Shown here: positions 24,191-32,068 of the stretch, piece after piece
Position numbering within the stretch: the stretch's first letter is position 1
How the letters are laid out: each line of letters starts with the position of its first letter
Source: Flavonifractor sp. An100
GTDB lineage: Bacteria; Bacillota; Clostridia; Oscillospirales; Oscillospiraceae
Length of the DNA stretch: 64,000 nt
Assembly: GCF_002161175.1 (NCBI RefSeq)
Contig: NZ_NFMA01000015.1
Span: forward strand, 20,167 to 84,166
Direction of reading: 5' to 3'
Position numbers and translations under genes: made by a program
The notes under the pieces: model-generated
The model's database searches: none
What the model was told of the DNA's origin: nothing
What the model saw: only the letters and a program-made list of their open reading frames with translations

Positions 24191-24658
24191 TTAGGCGTCT
24201 TGGCCGCAGGAGGCCTGCTGGGCTTTTCTCTGGGCCAGATGTCCCACCATGGAGCGGTCAAAGGACAGGCAGCAGCCGAAGGGGTCCACCACAAAACCGG
24301 CGGCCCGGTTGTCCCGGAGGATCATGCCGGCGTAGTCATCGAAGGAGAGGACCAGCACCTGCTGGTTTTTGGGGCCGCAGAGCTTGCGCAGCTCCTCCCA
24401 GCCGGTGAAGGCAGGGAAGAAGGGCTGGCCGTCCTGATTGGGGAGCAGTTGGAACTGGATGGCGGTACCGGTGCCCAGGGCCTCCTCTGAGCCAGCGGCA
24501 TCCGGGTCGGGGGTAATGGTGACCGGGGCGAGGAAGCGGGCGGAGGAGATGACCAGGTCCAGCACGGCTTCCCGGCTGGGCCGGGAGCTCTCCCGGTTCA
24601 TCCGCTCCACGGCGGAGAGCAGTTCGGGATTGGTAATGGGTTGTTTCTGTTCGTCCAT
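24191..24658 (-). CDS. SseB-family protein
   Basis: About 155 aa. The ATG at 24658 follows AGGAGGT; the longer open frame upstream runs through the repeat element and is spurious. The sequence QFQLLPNQDGQPFFPAFTGWEELRKL followed by DDYAGMILRDNRAAGFVVDPFG is the SseB N-terminal domain pattern, seen in cytosolic proteins of unknown role. There is no signal peptide. No operon partner is evident. Confidence 0.75.
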   Translation of the reverse strand: MDEQKQPITNPELLSAVERMNRESSRPSREAVLDLVISSARFLAPVTITPDPDAAGSEEALGTGTAIQFQLLPNQDGQPFFPAFTGWEELRKLCGPKNQQVLVLSFDDYAGMILRDNRAAGFVVDPFGCCLSFDRSMVGHLAQRKAQQASCGQDA

Positions 24659-24812
24659 AGGGGACCTCCTGAAAATGAAGTGCAGCATTTTGAGGTTATT
24701 ATAGGACGAAAGAGGGGGTACTGGCAAGGGCTGGGGCTGGACAAGGGAAAAAATGTGTGCTAAGATGCCTGTTGACGAGTTTCTTCCACACCTCGTCCAA
24801 GCACGGAAGGAA

Positions 24813-24943
24813 GCGCCGAATCCCTGAGCAGGGGAGCTAAGCCCGGAGCGGATGCGGGCAAACCAAGGAGGGCCGAAGGCCCGAGTGTTTGCCGGCGGAG
24901 TCGGAGGGGTTAGCGACCCGACCGCGAAGGGACCGAGGCGTGA
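24813..24943 (+). repeat. 131-nt dispersed structured repeat, copy B
   Basis: This is the same length as copy A (7320-7450) and similar through most of its bases. The outer pairing GCTAA (24836-24840) with TTAGC (24910-24914), an inner GGCAAAC with GTTTGCC pairing, and a terminal GGGCCGAAGGCCC hairpin are kept, although stem bases differ from copy A. It fills the gap between the SseB-like gene and the queT leader, in the same orientation as queT. The remaining part of this gap (24659-24812) shows no clear feature. Confidence 0.75.
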
Positions 24944-24959
24944 TCGGCCCACAGCCCCA

Positions 24960-25030
24960 GTAAACACCTAGGTTCTTCTGTGTTCGTTCGGTGGTCTCCC
25001 ACCGTTCTCTAAATAAGAAAATGGAGGCTT
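24960..25030 (+). promoter_or_regulatory. Possible riboswitch-like leader of queT
   Basis: The 70 bases before queT have two small hairpins: AACAC with GTGTT around 24963-24985 and CGGTGG with CCACCG around 24989-25004, followed by an A-rich tail and ribosome site GGAGG. The loop TCTCC could pair with GGAGG and hide the ribosome site. queT genes are often under preQ1 riboswitches, but I could not confirm a preQ1 consensus here. Confidence 0.3.
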
Positions 25031-25034
25031 TTTT

Positions 25035-25565
25035 ATGTCCAAAATGTCCAACCGGCACCTGACCCTGGCCGCCGTGCTGGCGGCGGTGTACGCGGTGCTC
25101 ACCGTGGCCCTGCCCATCCCCCAGTACAGCGGCATCCAGATCCGTCTGGCCGAGGCCATGACGGTGCTGCCCTTCCTCTTCCCAGCAGCCACCCCGGGGC
25201 TGTTCATCGGGTGTATCATCGCCAACCTCTTCTCTCCCTATCCCCTGGACGTGGTGTGCGGCTCCCTGGCCACCCTGCTGGCCTGCCTGTGGACCCAGCA
25301 CATGCCCAACCGCTGGCTGGCCCCCCTGCCTCCGGTGATCTGCAACGCCGTCATCGTGGGAGCGGAGATCGCCTGGTTTGAGGCGGGCTTTACCGCCGCC
25401 TTCTGGCCCGCCTACGCCTTCAACGCCTTTACCGTGGGCCTGGGCGAGCTGGCTGCCTGCTACATCCTGGGCTCCCTGCTGCTCAACGCCCTGCCTCAGC
25501 TCTCCTTCTTCCGGGAGCTGATCCCCCAGCGGCAGCTGGAACGCTTGTCCCATCACAATTCTTGA
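25035..25565 (+). CDS. queT: QueT-type queuosine precursor transporter (ECF substrate-binding subunit)
   Basis: 176 aa with about six hydrophobic helices. The sequence LTLAAVLAAVYAVLTVALPIPQYSGIQIRLAEAMTVLPFLFP and GLFIGCIIANLFSPY is the QueT family pattern. It is an S-component that would use a shared ECF module (EcfAAT) encoded elsewhere to import a queuosine precursor such as preQ1. It is a single gene closed by a terminator. Confidence 0.9.
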   Translation: MSKMSNRHLTLAAVLAAVYAVLTVALPIPQYSGIQIRLAEAMTVLPFLFPAATPGLFIGCIIANLFSPYPLDVVCGSLATLLACLWTQHMPNRWLAPLPPVICNAVIVGAEIAWFEAGFTAAFWPAYAFNAFTVGLGELAACYILGSLLLNALPQLSFFRELIPQRQLERLSHHNS

Positions 25566-25588
25566 TCATACAGAATCGAACATAAAAC

Positions 25589-25629
25589 GGCTGTGCCGGA
25601 CGTGTGGAGGTCCGGCACAGCTGTTTTTT
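25589..25629 (+). terminator. Terminator shared by queT and the SLH-protein operon
   Basis: 12-bp stem (25589-25600 with 25611-25622) and T6 on the plus strand; the minus strand reads into CGTTTTATG, so it can work in both directions between convergent genes. Confidence 0.85.
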
Positions 25630-25641
25630 ATGCTTTTGGAG

Positions 25642-27510
25642 TTATTTTGGGGTGGCCACTAGGATGCGGATGCGGCCTCCGGCGGAGTAGCCGAAGCTGT
25701 CATACCACCCCTTCAGGGTGTAGTCGGAGGTGTTGATCTGGGAGAGGGTGGTGGCGTAGTAGGTCTGGTTGGAGGCGGTGTCCTTCAGCAGCACCTGAAC
25801 GTCCTCCGCCAGGTCATACTCCTGATTCCCCGCCGTGGCGGTGAGGCTGGTCAGCTCGGTAATGGTGACGGAAGAGAGCTGGCGCATGCTCTTGAGCTGT
25901 CCGTCCTCATAGGTGAGGAGGGCGCCGCCAGTGGAAATGCTGTAGGCCCCGTTGGTGTTTAGGGAATAGGTGGTTCCATCCAGAATGTACTGGTAGCTGC
26001 CGGAGACGGAGGTGTCGGTGGAGTTTTTCTCCGCGTAGGTGACATAGGCGTAGGTCATGGTGTCGCCGGTGGCCTGGTCCAAAATGAGGCAGTCAATGTC
26101 TCCGTTGGAGTCCAGGGTGTAGTAGCGCACCTCGTCGCCGGAGAGTTTGCATCCGGCCAGACGGGAGGGGTAGATCCGGGCGTAGCCGCCGTTGGAGTCG
26201 GTGTCCAGAATTTCCACCGAGCCGGACAGGCCATAGCCGGCGAAGGTGGAACCGTCGGAGGAGAAGGAGCCGGAGAGGGACTTTTCCTGTAAGCTCTTCA
26301 ACGTGGTGCCCGACTGGGTGACGGAGACGGAGACCAGCTTGCCGGTGGACTGGACGCCGCCGGAGTGGTAGAAGGTGCGGACGGTGCCGTCGGAGCAGGC
26401 CACCTGGGTGGAGGCCTGGACGCTGGTGGTGGAGGAGGATGCGGTGGAAGAGGAGGAGGCGGCCTTGGAGCTGGATACCACCACGCCGTAGTAAGTGGTC
26501 TCACTCTCATGGGGGGAGATGACGTCCACTACGCCCCCATTCATCCCCAGCAGAAGGGTGACCAGGTCACCCTGGGAGAACTGGCCCTGGCTGGAGAGTT
26601 TATAGGCGGAGGAGGAGGAGTCGATGTCATAGGTGACTCCGGCCACGGTGACGGCGGTGGGGGCGGCGGCGCTGGGGGAGAGGGAGGTGAGGGTGCCGGT
26701 GACCCGGGTGGTGTAGACCCAGACGGTGGACAGGTTGGCGTTGTAGTAGTACACGTCGTACTGCTCCACCTGGCTCAGGGAGCCTAGCGCCCCGTCCACA
26801 TAGACCGTGGCGGCGGAGGAGGAGAAGGGGAGGGAGAGGGAGCCGCTGCCGGTGGCCACATAGGGCCCCTTGGTGTCGGCGGTGACCAGGGTGGCGTAGT
26901 CCACCTCGCCGTTGGAGATGGAGTAGCCCAGGCTGGTGCCGTAGGTAGCTCCGGTACTGTTTTGACACAGCAGCAGGTTGTAGAACAGCTCCACACAGTC
27001 GCTCCGGGTAAGAGTCTGGCCCTGGGTAGCGGTCACATCATCCAGCAGACCGATGGCGCTGGCCTTGGACAGCTGGGCGGTGGGAAAGGAGCCGGCCAGG
27101 GAGGAGGAGTCATAGCCCAGCAGCCGCAGCAGGGCGGTGCAGGCCTCCTCCAGGGTGATGGATTGGTCGGGGCGGAAGGTGCCGTCCACATAGCCGCTCA
27201 TCCAGCCCTGCTCCACCGCCAGGCGGATGTACTCGCTGGCCCAGTGATCGCTCTTCACATCCTTGAACAGGGACACCCCGTAGCCGCTGCCCACGGAGTC
27301 CCGGTAGGGGGAGGCGGCGGTCATCATGGTGACAAATTGAGCCCGGGTGACGTTGGAGGACAGGTTCAGATTGCCGGAGCTGTCTCCGGCCATGATGCCC
27401 AGCACCCGCACCGCTTCCAGCTTGGTAGAGCTGTCCACGGCCAGGGCGCCGGTACACAGAGACAAGGTCAACACTCCTGCAGTGAGGAGGGAAAGCAGTC
27501 GATGTTTCAT
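25642..27510 (-). CDS. Secreted S-layer homology (SLH) domain protein
   Basis: 622 aa. A signal peptide (MKHRLLSLLTAGVLTLSLCTGALA) is followed by SLH-type repeats over about residues 28-190 (SSNVTRAQFVTMM, KSDHWASEYIRLAVEQGWMSGYVDGTFRPDQSITLEEA), which attach proteins to the cell wall. The remaining 430 residues are Ser/Thr-rich and beta-like with no enzyme motif. It is 20 bases after the efflux permease and likely cotranscribed, which links a wall-anchored protein to the exporter. Confidence 0.85.
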   Translation of the reverse strand: MKHRLLSLLTAGVLTLSLCTGALAVDSSTKLEAVRVLGIMAGDSSGNLNLSSNVTRAQFVTMMTAASPYRDSVGSGYGVSLFKDVKSDHWASEYIRLAVEQGWMSGYVDGTFRPDQSITLEEACTALLRLLGYDSSSLAGSFPTAQLSKASAIGLLDDVTATQGQTLTRSDCVELFYNLLLCQNSTGATYGTSLGYSISNGEVDYATLVTADTKGPYVATGSGSLSLPFSSSAATVYVDGALGSLSQVEQYDVYYYNANLSTVWVYTTRVTGTLTSLSPSAAAPTAVTVAGVTYDIDSSSSAYKLSSQGQFSQGDLVTLLLGMNGGVVDVISPHESETTYYGVVVSSSKAASSSSTASSSTTSVQASTQVACSDGTVRTFYHSGGVQSTGKLVSVSVTQSGTTLKSLQEKSLSGSFSSDGSTFAGYGLSGSVEILDTDSNGGYARIYPSRLAGCKLSGDEVRYYTLDSNGDIDCLILDQATGDTMTYAYVTYAEKNSTDTSVSGSYQYILDGTTYSLNTNGAYSISTGGALLTYEDGQLKSMRQLSSVTITELTSLTATAGNQEYDLAEDVQVLLKDTASNQTYYATTLSQINTSDYTLKGWYDSFGYSAGGRIRILVATPK

Positions 27511-27530
27511 CTCACAGATCTCCTTTTCCG

Positions 27531-28721
27531 TTAATCATAATGCAGCGCGTCGATGGGGTTGAGGGCGGCGGCCTTTTTGGCGGGCAGGTAGCCGAAGAGA
27601 ACTCCGATGCCTACGGAGATGCCAAAGGCCAGCAGCACCGCTCCGATGGTGGGGGAGACGGTGAGGGTGGCCTCCATCACGGAGGTGACCACCCGGGAGG
27701 CTATCACGCAAAGGCCGTCCCCCAGCACAATGCCAAGGATACCCCCCAGGGCGCTGGTGGTGGCCGCCTCGATGACGAACTGTTCCATAATGTAGCGCTC
27801 CTTTGCACCCAGGGACTTGCGAATACCGATCTCCCGGGTGCGCTCGGTGACGGAGACCAGCATGATGTTCATGATGCCGATGCCGCCCACCACCAGAGAG
27901 ATGGCGGCGATGCCAGCCAGAACATAGACCAGGATATCCACCATGTCGGTCATGGTCTCCAGCATTTCAGCCATGCTGGTGACGGTGTAGTAGTCGTCGC
28001 TGGCAAAGACCTGGTAGAGGGCGTTTTCCAGGACCTCCACACTGGCGGTGATCTGGTCCTCGCTCTGCATGGTGACGGTGTAGCTGCTCACCTCGCCAGA
28101 GATGCGGGAGGCGGTGGAGTAGGGCAGGTACAGGCAGTCGTCGGCGCCTCCCTCGTCCATGCTGTCCTCCTGCTGCTCCATCACGCCGATGACCGTGAGG
28201 GTCTGGCCGCCCACCCGCAGGGTCTGGCCCACGGCATTTCCACCGAAGTAGGCCTGGTTGAGGTAGGCGCCGATGACGCACACCTTGCTGCGCAGGGCAA
28301 TGTCGCTGTATTGCAGGTTCCGGCCCTGAGCAATGTCATAGTGCTTGATGGTGAGGTAGTCCTCGCTCACCCCCATGCAGGAGGTGGAGCTGATGGTCTC
28401 AGCGCCGATTTTCACATAGCCCATCATGGCCACTGTGGGGGAGCACAGGTCCAGATAGTCGCTGTTCTCTTCCACGATGGCATACATATCGTCCACACTG
28501 AGGGTGCGGGTGGAGCCTCGGGACATGACAGTGACGGTGAGGGTATCGGTGCCCATGGCGGAAAAGCTGTCGGTGATGTAGCCCTCCAGGCCGTTGCCCA
28601 GGCCCACAATGACGATAACGGCGGCCACGCCGATGATAATGCCCAGCATGGTCAGCAGGGTGCGGGTCTTGCTGGAGACGATGTTTTTCACCGCCAGGGT
28701 AAAGGATTCCCAAATGCTCAT
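27531..28721 (-). CDS. ABC transporter permease (MacB/FtsX-like)
   Basis: 396 aa. An N-terminal helix (TLLTMLGIIIGVAAVIVIVGLGNGLEG), a large extracytoplasmic domain and three C-terminal helices (VLAGIAAISLVVGGIGIMNIMLVSVTERTREIGIRKSLGA) match the MacB type, which moves substrates by mechanotransmission. The start overlaps the ATPase stop by 4 bases. With the adaptor and ATPase it should export a peptide, lipid or drug; the substrate is not shown by sequence. Confidence 0.9.
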   Translation of the reverse strand: MSIWESFTLAVKNIVSSKTRTLLTMLGIIIGVAAVIVIVGLGNGLEGYITDSFSAMGTDTLTVTVMSRGSTRTLSVDDMYAIVEENSDYLDLCSPTVAMMGYVKIGAETISSTSCMGVSEDYLTIKHYDIAQGRNLQYSDIALRSKVCVIGAYLNQAYFGGNAVGQTLRVGGQTLTVIGVMEQQEDSMDEGGADDCLYLPYSTASRISGEVSSYTVTMQSEDQITASVEVLENALYQVFASDDYYTVTSMAEMLETMTDMVDILVYVLAGIAAISLVVGGIGIMNIMLVSVTERTREIGIRKSLGAKERYIMEQFVIEAATTSALGGILGIVLGDGLCVIASRVVTSVMEATLTVSPTIGAVLLAFGISVGIGVLFGYLPAKKAAALNPIDALHYD

Positions 28722-29464
28722 GCGTCTCCACCTCCCTGCCGGATTCCGGCGGCCCGGGGGGTGACCACCGCCTCGGGGGCGTCGGAGGGGCCGTCGTAGA
28801 CCACCTGGCCGTCCTCCAAGCGGATGATCCGTTGGGCCTGGACGGCGATGGAGTTGTCATGGGTGATGAGGACCACGGTATTGCCCGCGGCGTGGATGTC
28901 CTGGAGGAGGGCGAGCACCTCCCGGCCGGTCTTGGAGTCCAGGGCGCCGGTGGGCTCGTCGGCCAGGATCACCGAGGGGTTGCCCACCAGGGCCCGGGCA
29001 ATGGACACCCGCTGCTGCTGGCCGCCGGAGAGCTGACTGGGCTTATGGCGCCACTTCTCCCGCAGCCCCACCCGCTCCAGGGATTCCAGGGCCCGGCGGC
29101 GGCGGTCCAGTTTGTTGACCCCGGCATACATCAGGGGGACCTCCACATTTTCCGCCAAGTTGAGCTTGGGCAGCAGGTTATACTGCTGGAAAATAAAGCC
29201 CAAAAGCTCATTGCGGATCTCGGCCAGCTCATTTTTGTTCATTTTGCCCACGTCCCGTCCGCTGAGGAGGTAGGTCCCCTCTGAGGGGACGTCCAGGCAG
29301 CCGATGATGTTCATACAGGTGGATTTGCCCGACCCGGAGGAGCCTACGATGGCCACAAACTCCCCTTTGAAGATCTGAAAGGAGATGTGGTCGGCGGCCA
29401 CCACAGTGGTGTCTCCCATGTGGTAATACTTGCATACCTGGCGAAATTCAATGAGGGGTTCCAT
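28718..29464 (-). CDS. ABC transporter ATP-binding protein (MacB/LolD-type)
   Basis: 248 aa, full ABC domain: Walker A GSSGSGKST near residues 41-49, Q-loop in FIFQQYNLLPKL, signature LSGGQQQR, Walker B VILADEPTGALD and H-loop VVLITHD. It powers the permease encoded immediately downstream (4-base overlap) and begins one base after the adaptor gene stop. Confidence 0.95.
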   Translation of the reverse strand: MEPLIEFRQVCKYYHMGDTTVVAADHISFQIFKGEFVAIVGSSGSGKSTCMNIIGCLDVPSEGTYLLSGRDVGKMNKNELAEIRNELLGFIFQQYNLLPKLNLAENVEVPLMYAGVNKLDRRRRALESLERVGLREKWRHKPSQLSGGQQQRVSIARALVGNPSVILADEPTGALDSKTGREVLALLQDIHAAGNTVVLITHDNSIAVQAQRIIRLEDGQVVYDGPSDAPEAVVTPRAAGIRQGGGDA

Positions 29465-29465
29465 G

Positions 29466-31205
29466 TCAGCGCCCTCCCATGCCGCCGCCAGGCATGCCGC
29501 CGCCGCCGCTGGGCATGCCGCCGCCGCCCATCATGCCGCCGCCCATGCCGCCGGGCATCATGCCCATCTGGAAGCTGTCACCGGAGGAGCTGGTGGCGAT
29601 GTAGGCCACGGTGTCCCCCTCCTGCAGGCCGGAGGTAATTTCGATGTAGTCATCGTTTCCTACCCCAACGGTGACCGGGACGGAGTAGTAGGTAGTCTCG
29701 GTTTCTCCCTCCTCTCCGCTGGTGACGGGGGTGCCGTTGGCGGCGCTGGGGGAGTCGGCGGTGACCAGAACGGTGTTGCCCCGCTGAAGGGCGGCGGAGG
29801 GGACGGCCAGAACATCAGTGGCGCTGTCCAGGGTTATGGTGGCGTCCACACTCATGCCGGGAAGGAGTCCGTCGGTCTCGTCGATGCGGATGGTGACGGG
29901 ATAGGTGGTGGCGCTGCCCGAGGAGGTGCCCGCCACGCTCACCTTGGTGACCACACCCTCGTAGACGGTGTCCTCCACAGCGTCGGCGGTAATGGTGACG
30001 GTCTGGCCCACGGCGATGGAGGCGATGTCCAGCTCATCCACGCTGAGGGTCATGGTGAGGTAGCTCAGGTCATAGATGGTGCACAGCACCTGGTTGGACT
30101 CGGTGATCTCTCCGGCGTTGTAATACTTATCCACGATGGTCCCCTTGATGGGAGCGGTGATGGTGTAGTCATCCAGCTGCTGGTAGCGGTTCTCCAGATT
30201 GATCTCGGCGTTGCGCAGGGATTCCGAAGCGCTCTGGACCGAGTCGGACACGTCGCTGCTGGTGAGAACCACCAGGGTATCCCCCTTGTCCACCCAGTCC
30301 CCCTCGGAGACCTGGATGGAGGCCACCTCGCCGGATACCTTGGCGGTAATGGATTTCTCCTGGCTGTATGTAAAGGTGGAGCTGGAGGTGCTGGTGACGG
30401 AGCCCACGGCGGCGGTGGCGCTCTGGGCGGTGGACAGGCCGCCGGGGTTTTCTACATCAATGGTGACGGTGCGGACCTGGACGTTGCCGGTGAGGACCTC
30501 CACGTTTCCGCTGACCTGGGAGATGGTGCCCGACAGGGTCTCGAAGGTGGAGTCCAGGGTGACAGTGGCTCCCTGACCTACGTAGAAGCCGACGGCCTCG
30601 TCGGCGGGGAAGGGGAGCTCCAGGGTCATCACGTCGGAGTTGCGGACGGTGGCCACCGTCTGGCCGGCATTTACCTCGTCCCCCACCTCCACATCCAGGG
30701 AGTAGACCCGGCCGGAGGCGGTGGCGGCGACGTTCAGGTCGGCCTGGTTCTCCAGCTGCTTTTCGTAGCTGCGCTGGGCCTGGTTCAGGGAGATCTCCGA
30801 CTGCTCCAGGGAGCTGGAGGCGTCAGAGGAGTCCAGGGTGTAGAGCACGGTGCCCTCCTCCACCTGGTCCCCCTCCTCAAAGTCGGCGGTGAGGATGGTG
30901 TCCTCCAGCAGGGTGGTCACCGAATAGGAGTCGGCGGCCTCCAGGGTGCCGCTGCCGGTGATGGTGGAGGTGATGTCCATCCGTTCCACCGAGGCGGTGG
31001 TGTAGGTCAGGTCGGCGGCCATTGCGGTCCCGCCTCCCCCTCCCAGGAAGTGAGAGGCTCCTACCCCAATCAGCACAACAACCAGGAGCAGGGCTAGGAT
31101 ACGTTTTGATCGGATTCGCTTCCAAAAGCCCTTAGCCCGGGGGGCGGAGACGGCTGGAGTGTCGTCGGTGCGGGAGGGAGAGGGCTTGAGAAATGGCAGG
31201 TTCAT
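29466..31205 (-). CDS. Efflux adaptor (MacA/HlyD-like membrane fusion protein) with Met/Gly-rich tail
   Basis: About 579 aa; ATG 31205 follows AAAGGACGG. A membrane anchor lies near residues 30-46 (ILALLLVVVLIGVGASHFLGGGGG). It is followed by barrel-sandwich and beta-barrel domains, notably SITAKVSGEVASIQVSEGDWVDKGDTLVVL (a lipoyl-like half) and a helical segment. The last 45 residues are MGMMPGGMGGGMMGGGGMPSG-like, very rich in Gly and Met, unusual for MacA. It would couple the ABC pump to the wall side of this Gram-positive cell. A 170-base gap with its own promoter region lies upstream. Confidence 0.88.
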   Translation of the reverse strand: MNLPFLKPSPSRTDDTPAVSAPRAKGFWKRIRSKRILALLLVVVLIGVGASHFLGGGGGTAMAADLTYTTASVERMDITSTITGSGTLEAADSYSVTTLLEDTILTADFEEGDQVEEGTVLYTLDSSDASSSLEQSEISLNQAQRSYEKQLENQADLNVAATASGRVYSLDVEVGDEVNAGQTVATVRNSDVMTLELPFPADEAVGFYVGQGATVTLDSTFETLSGTISQVSGNVEVLTGNVQVRTVTIDVENPGGLSTAQSATAAVGSVTSTSSSTFTYSQEKSITAKVSGEVASIQVSEGDWVDKGDTLVVLTSSDVSDSVQSASESLRNAEINLENRYQQLDDYTITAPIKGTIVDKYYNAGEITESNQVLCTIYDLSYLTMTLSVDELDIASIAVGQTVTITADAVEDTVYEGVVTKVSVAGTSSGSATTYPVTIRIDETDGLLPGMSVDATITLDSATDVLAVPSAALQRGNTVLVTADSPSAANGTPVTSGEEGETETTYYSVPVTVGVGNDDYIEITSGLQEGDTVAYIATSSSGDSFQMGMMPGGMGGGMMGGGGMPSGGGGMPGGGMGGR

Positions 31206-31319
31206 GGAGATACCGTCCTTTCCATATGGTGGTTTCATTGCGAAAGCTATTGTATGAGGGAAATTTAAACAGTCAGAGGCAAGAAACGAAATTTTTTCGA
31301 AACAGAATCCAAACATTTC

Positions 31320-31365
31320 AAAACGCCCCCGCTCCCGGGCACTTCCCAGAGAGCGGAGGCGTTTT
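31320..31365 (-). terminator. Terminator after the response regulator gene
   Basis: A 15-base stem with one mismatch (31320-31334 with 31351-31365) on the minus strand ends GGCGTTTTG. It separates the two-component genes from the efflux operon, which therefore needs its own promoter at about 31206-31310. Confidence 0.7.
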
Positions 31366-31375
31366 CAACAGGCGA

Positions 31376-32068
31376 TCAGGTTCGGTTGAGGCGGTAGCCC
31401 GCCCCCCAGACGGTTTCGATGATCTTGGGGTTGGATGGGTCATCTTCGATTTTATCCCGGACCCGGCCGATGTGGACGGTGACCGTGGCGCTGTCCCCCA
31501 CATAGTCGTAGCCCCAGATGGCCTCAAAGAGCCGTTCCTTGGAAAAGACAATGTTGGGGTTTTCCGCCAGGAACTTTAAAAGCTCAAATTCCCGGTTGGG
31601 CATCTTCACCTCCTGCCCCCCCTTATAGACCTTCCAGCTCTGGGGCAGGATGCGCACATCTCCGATGGTAATCACGTCCTGACGCTCGGCCGCGCCGCCG
31701 GTCAGGCGGGCGTAGCGGCTCAAGTGGGCCTTCACCCGGGCCACCAGTTCGGCCGGGTCGAAGGGCTTGGCGATGTAGTCGTCCGCCCCCAGCCCCAGGC
31801 CCCGGATCTTGTCCACCGACTCGGAGCGGGCGGTGACCATGAGAATGGGCACGTCCACCTTGTCCCGGATGAGCCGGCACACGTCGTAGCCGTTGCAGCC
31901 GGGGAGCATCAGGTCCAGCAGAATGAGGGCATACTCCCCCTGAAGAGCCTCCCGAACGGCGTCCTGGCCGTTGCTCACCAGGACCGTCTCGTAGCCCTCA
32001 ATGTCCAGGTAGTCCCGCTCCAGCATGGCGATCTCCTGGTCGTCCTCAACAATCAGAATGCGGTTCAT
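31376..32068 (-). CDS. OmpR-family response regulator
   Basis: 230 aa: receiver domain residues 1-120 with acidic pocket EDD and phosphoacceptor Asp in LILLDLMLPG, and a winged-helix DNA-binding domain residues 130-228 (NREFELLKFLAENPNIVFSKERLFEAIWGYDY). The start overlaps the kinase gene end by 23 bases. The likely targets are the efflux operon next to it, by location. Confidence 0.95.
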   Translation of the reverse strand: MNRILIVEDDQEIAMLERDYLDIEGYETVLVSNGQDAVREALQGEYALILLDLMLPGCNGYDVCRLIRDKVDVPILMVTARSESVDKIRGLGLGADDYIAKPFDPAELVARVKAHLSRYARLTGGAAERQDVITIGDVRILPQSWKVYKGGQEVKMPNREFELLKFLAENPNIVFSKERLFEAIWGYDYVGDSATVTVHIGRVRDKIEDDPSNPKIIETVWGAGYRLNRT

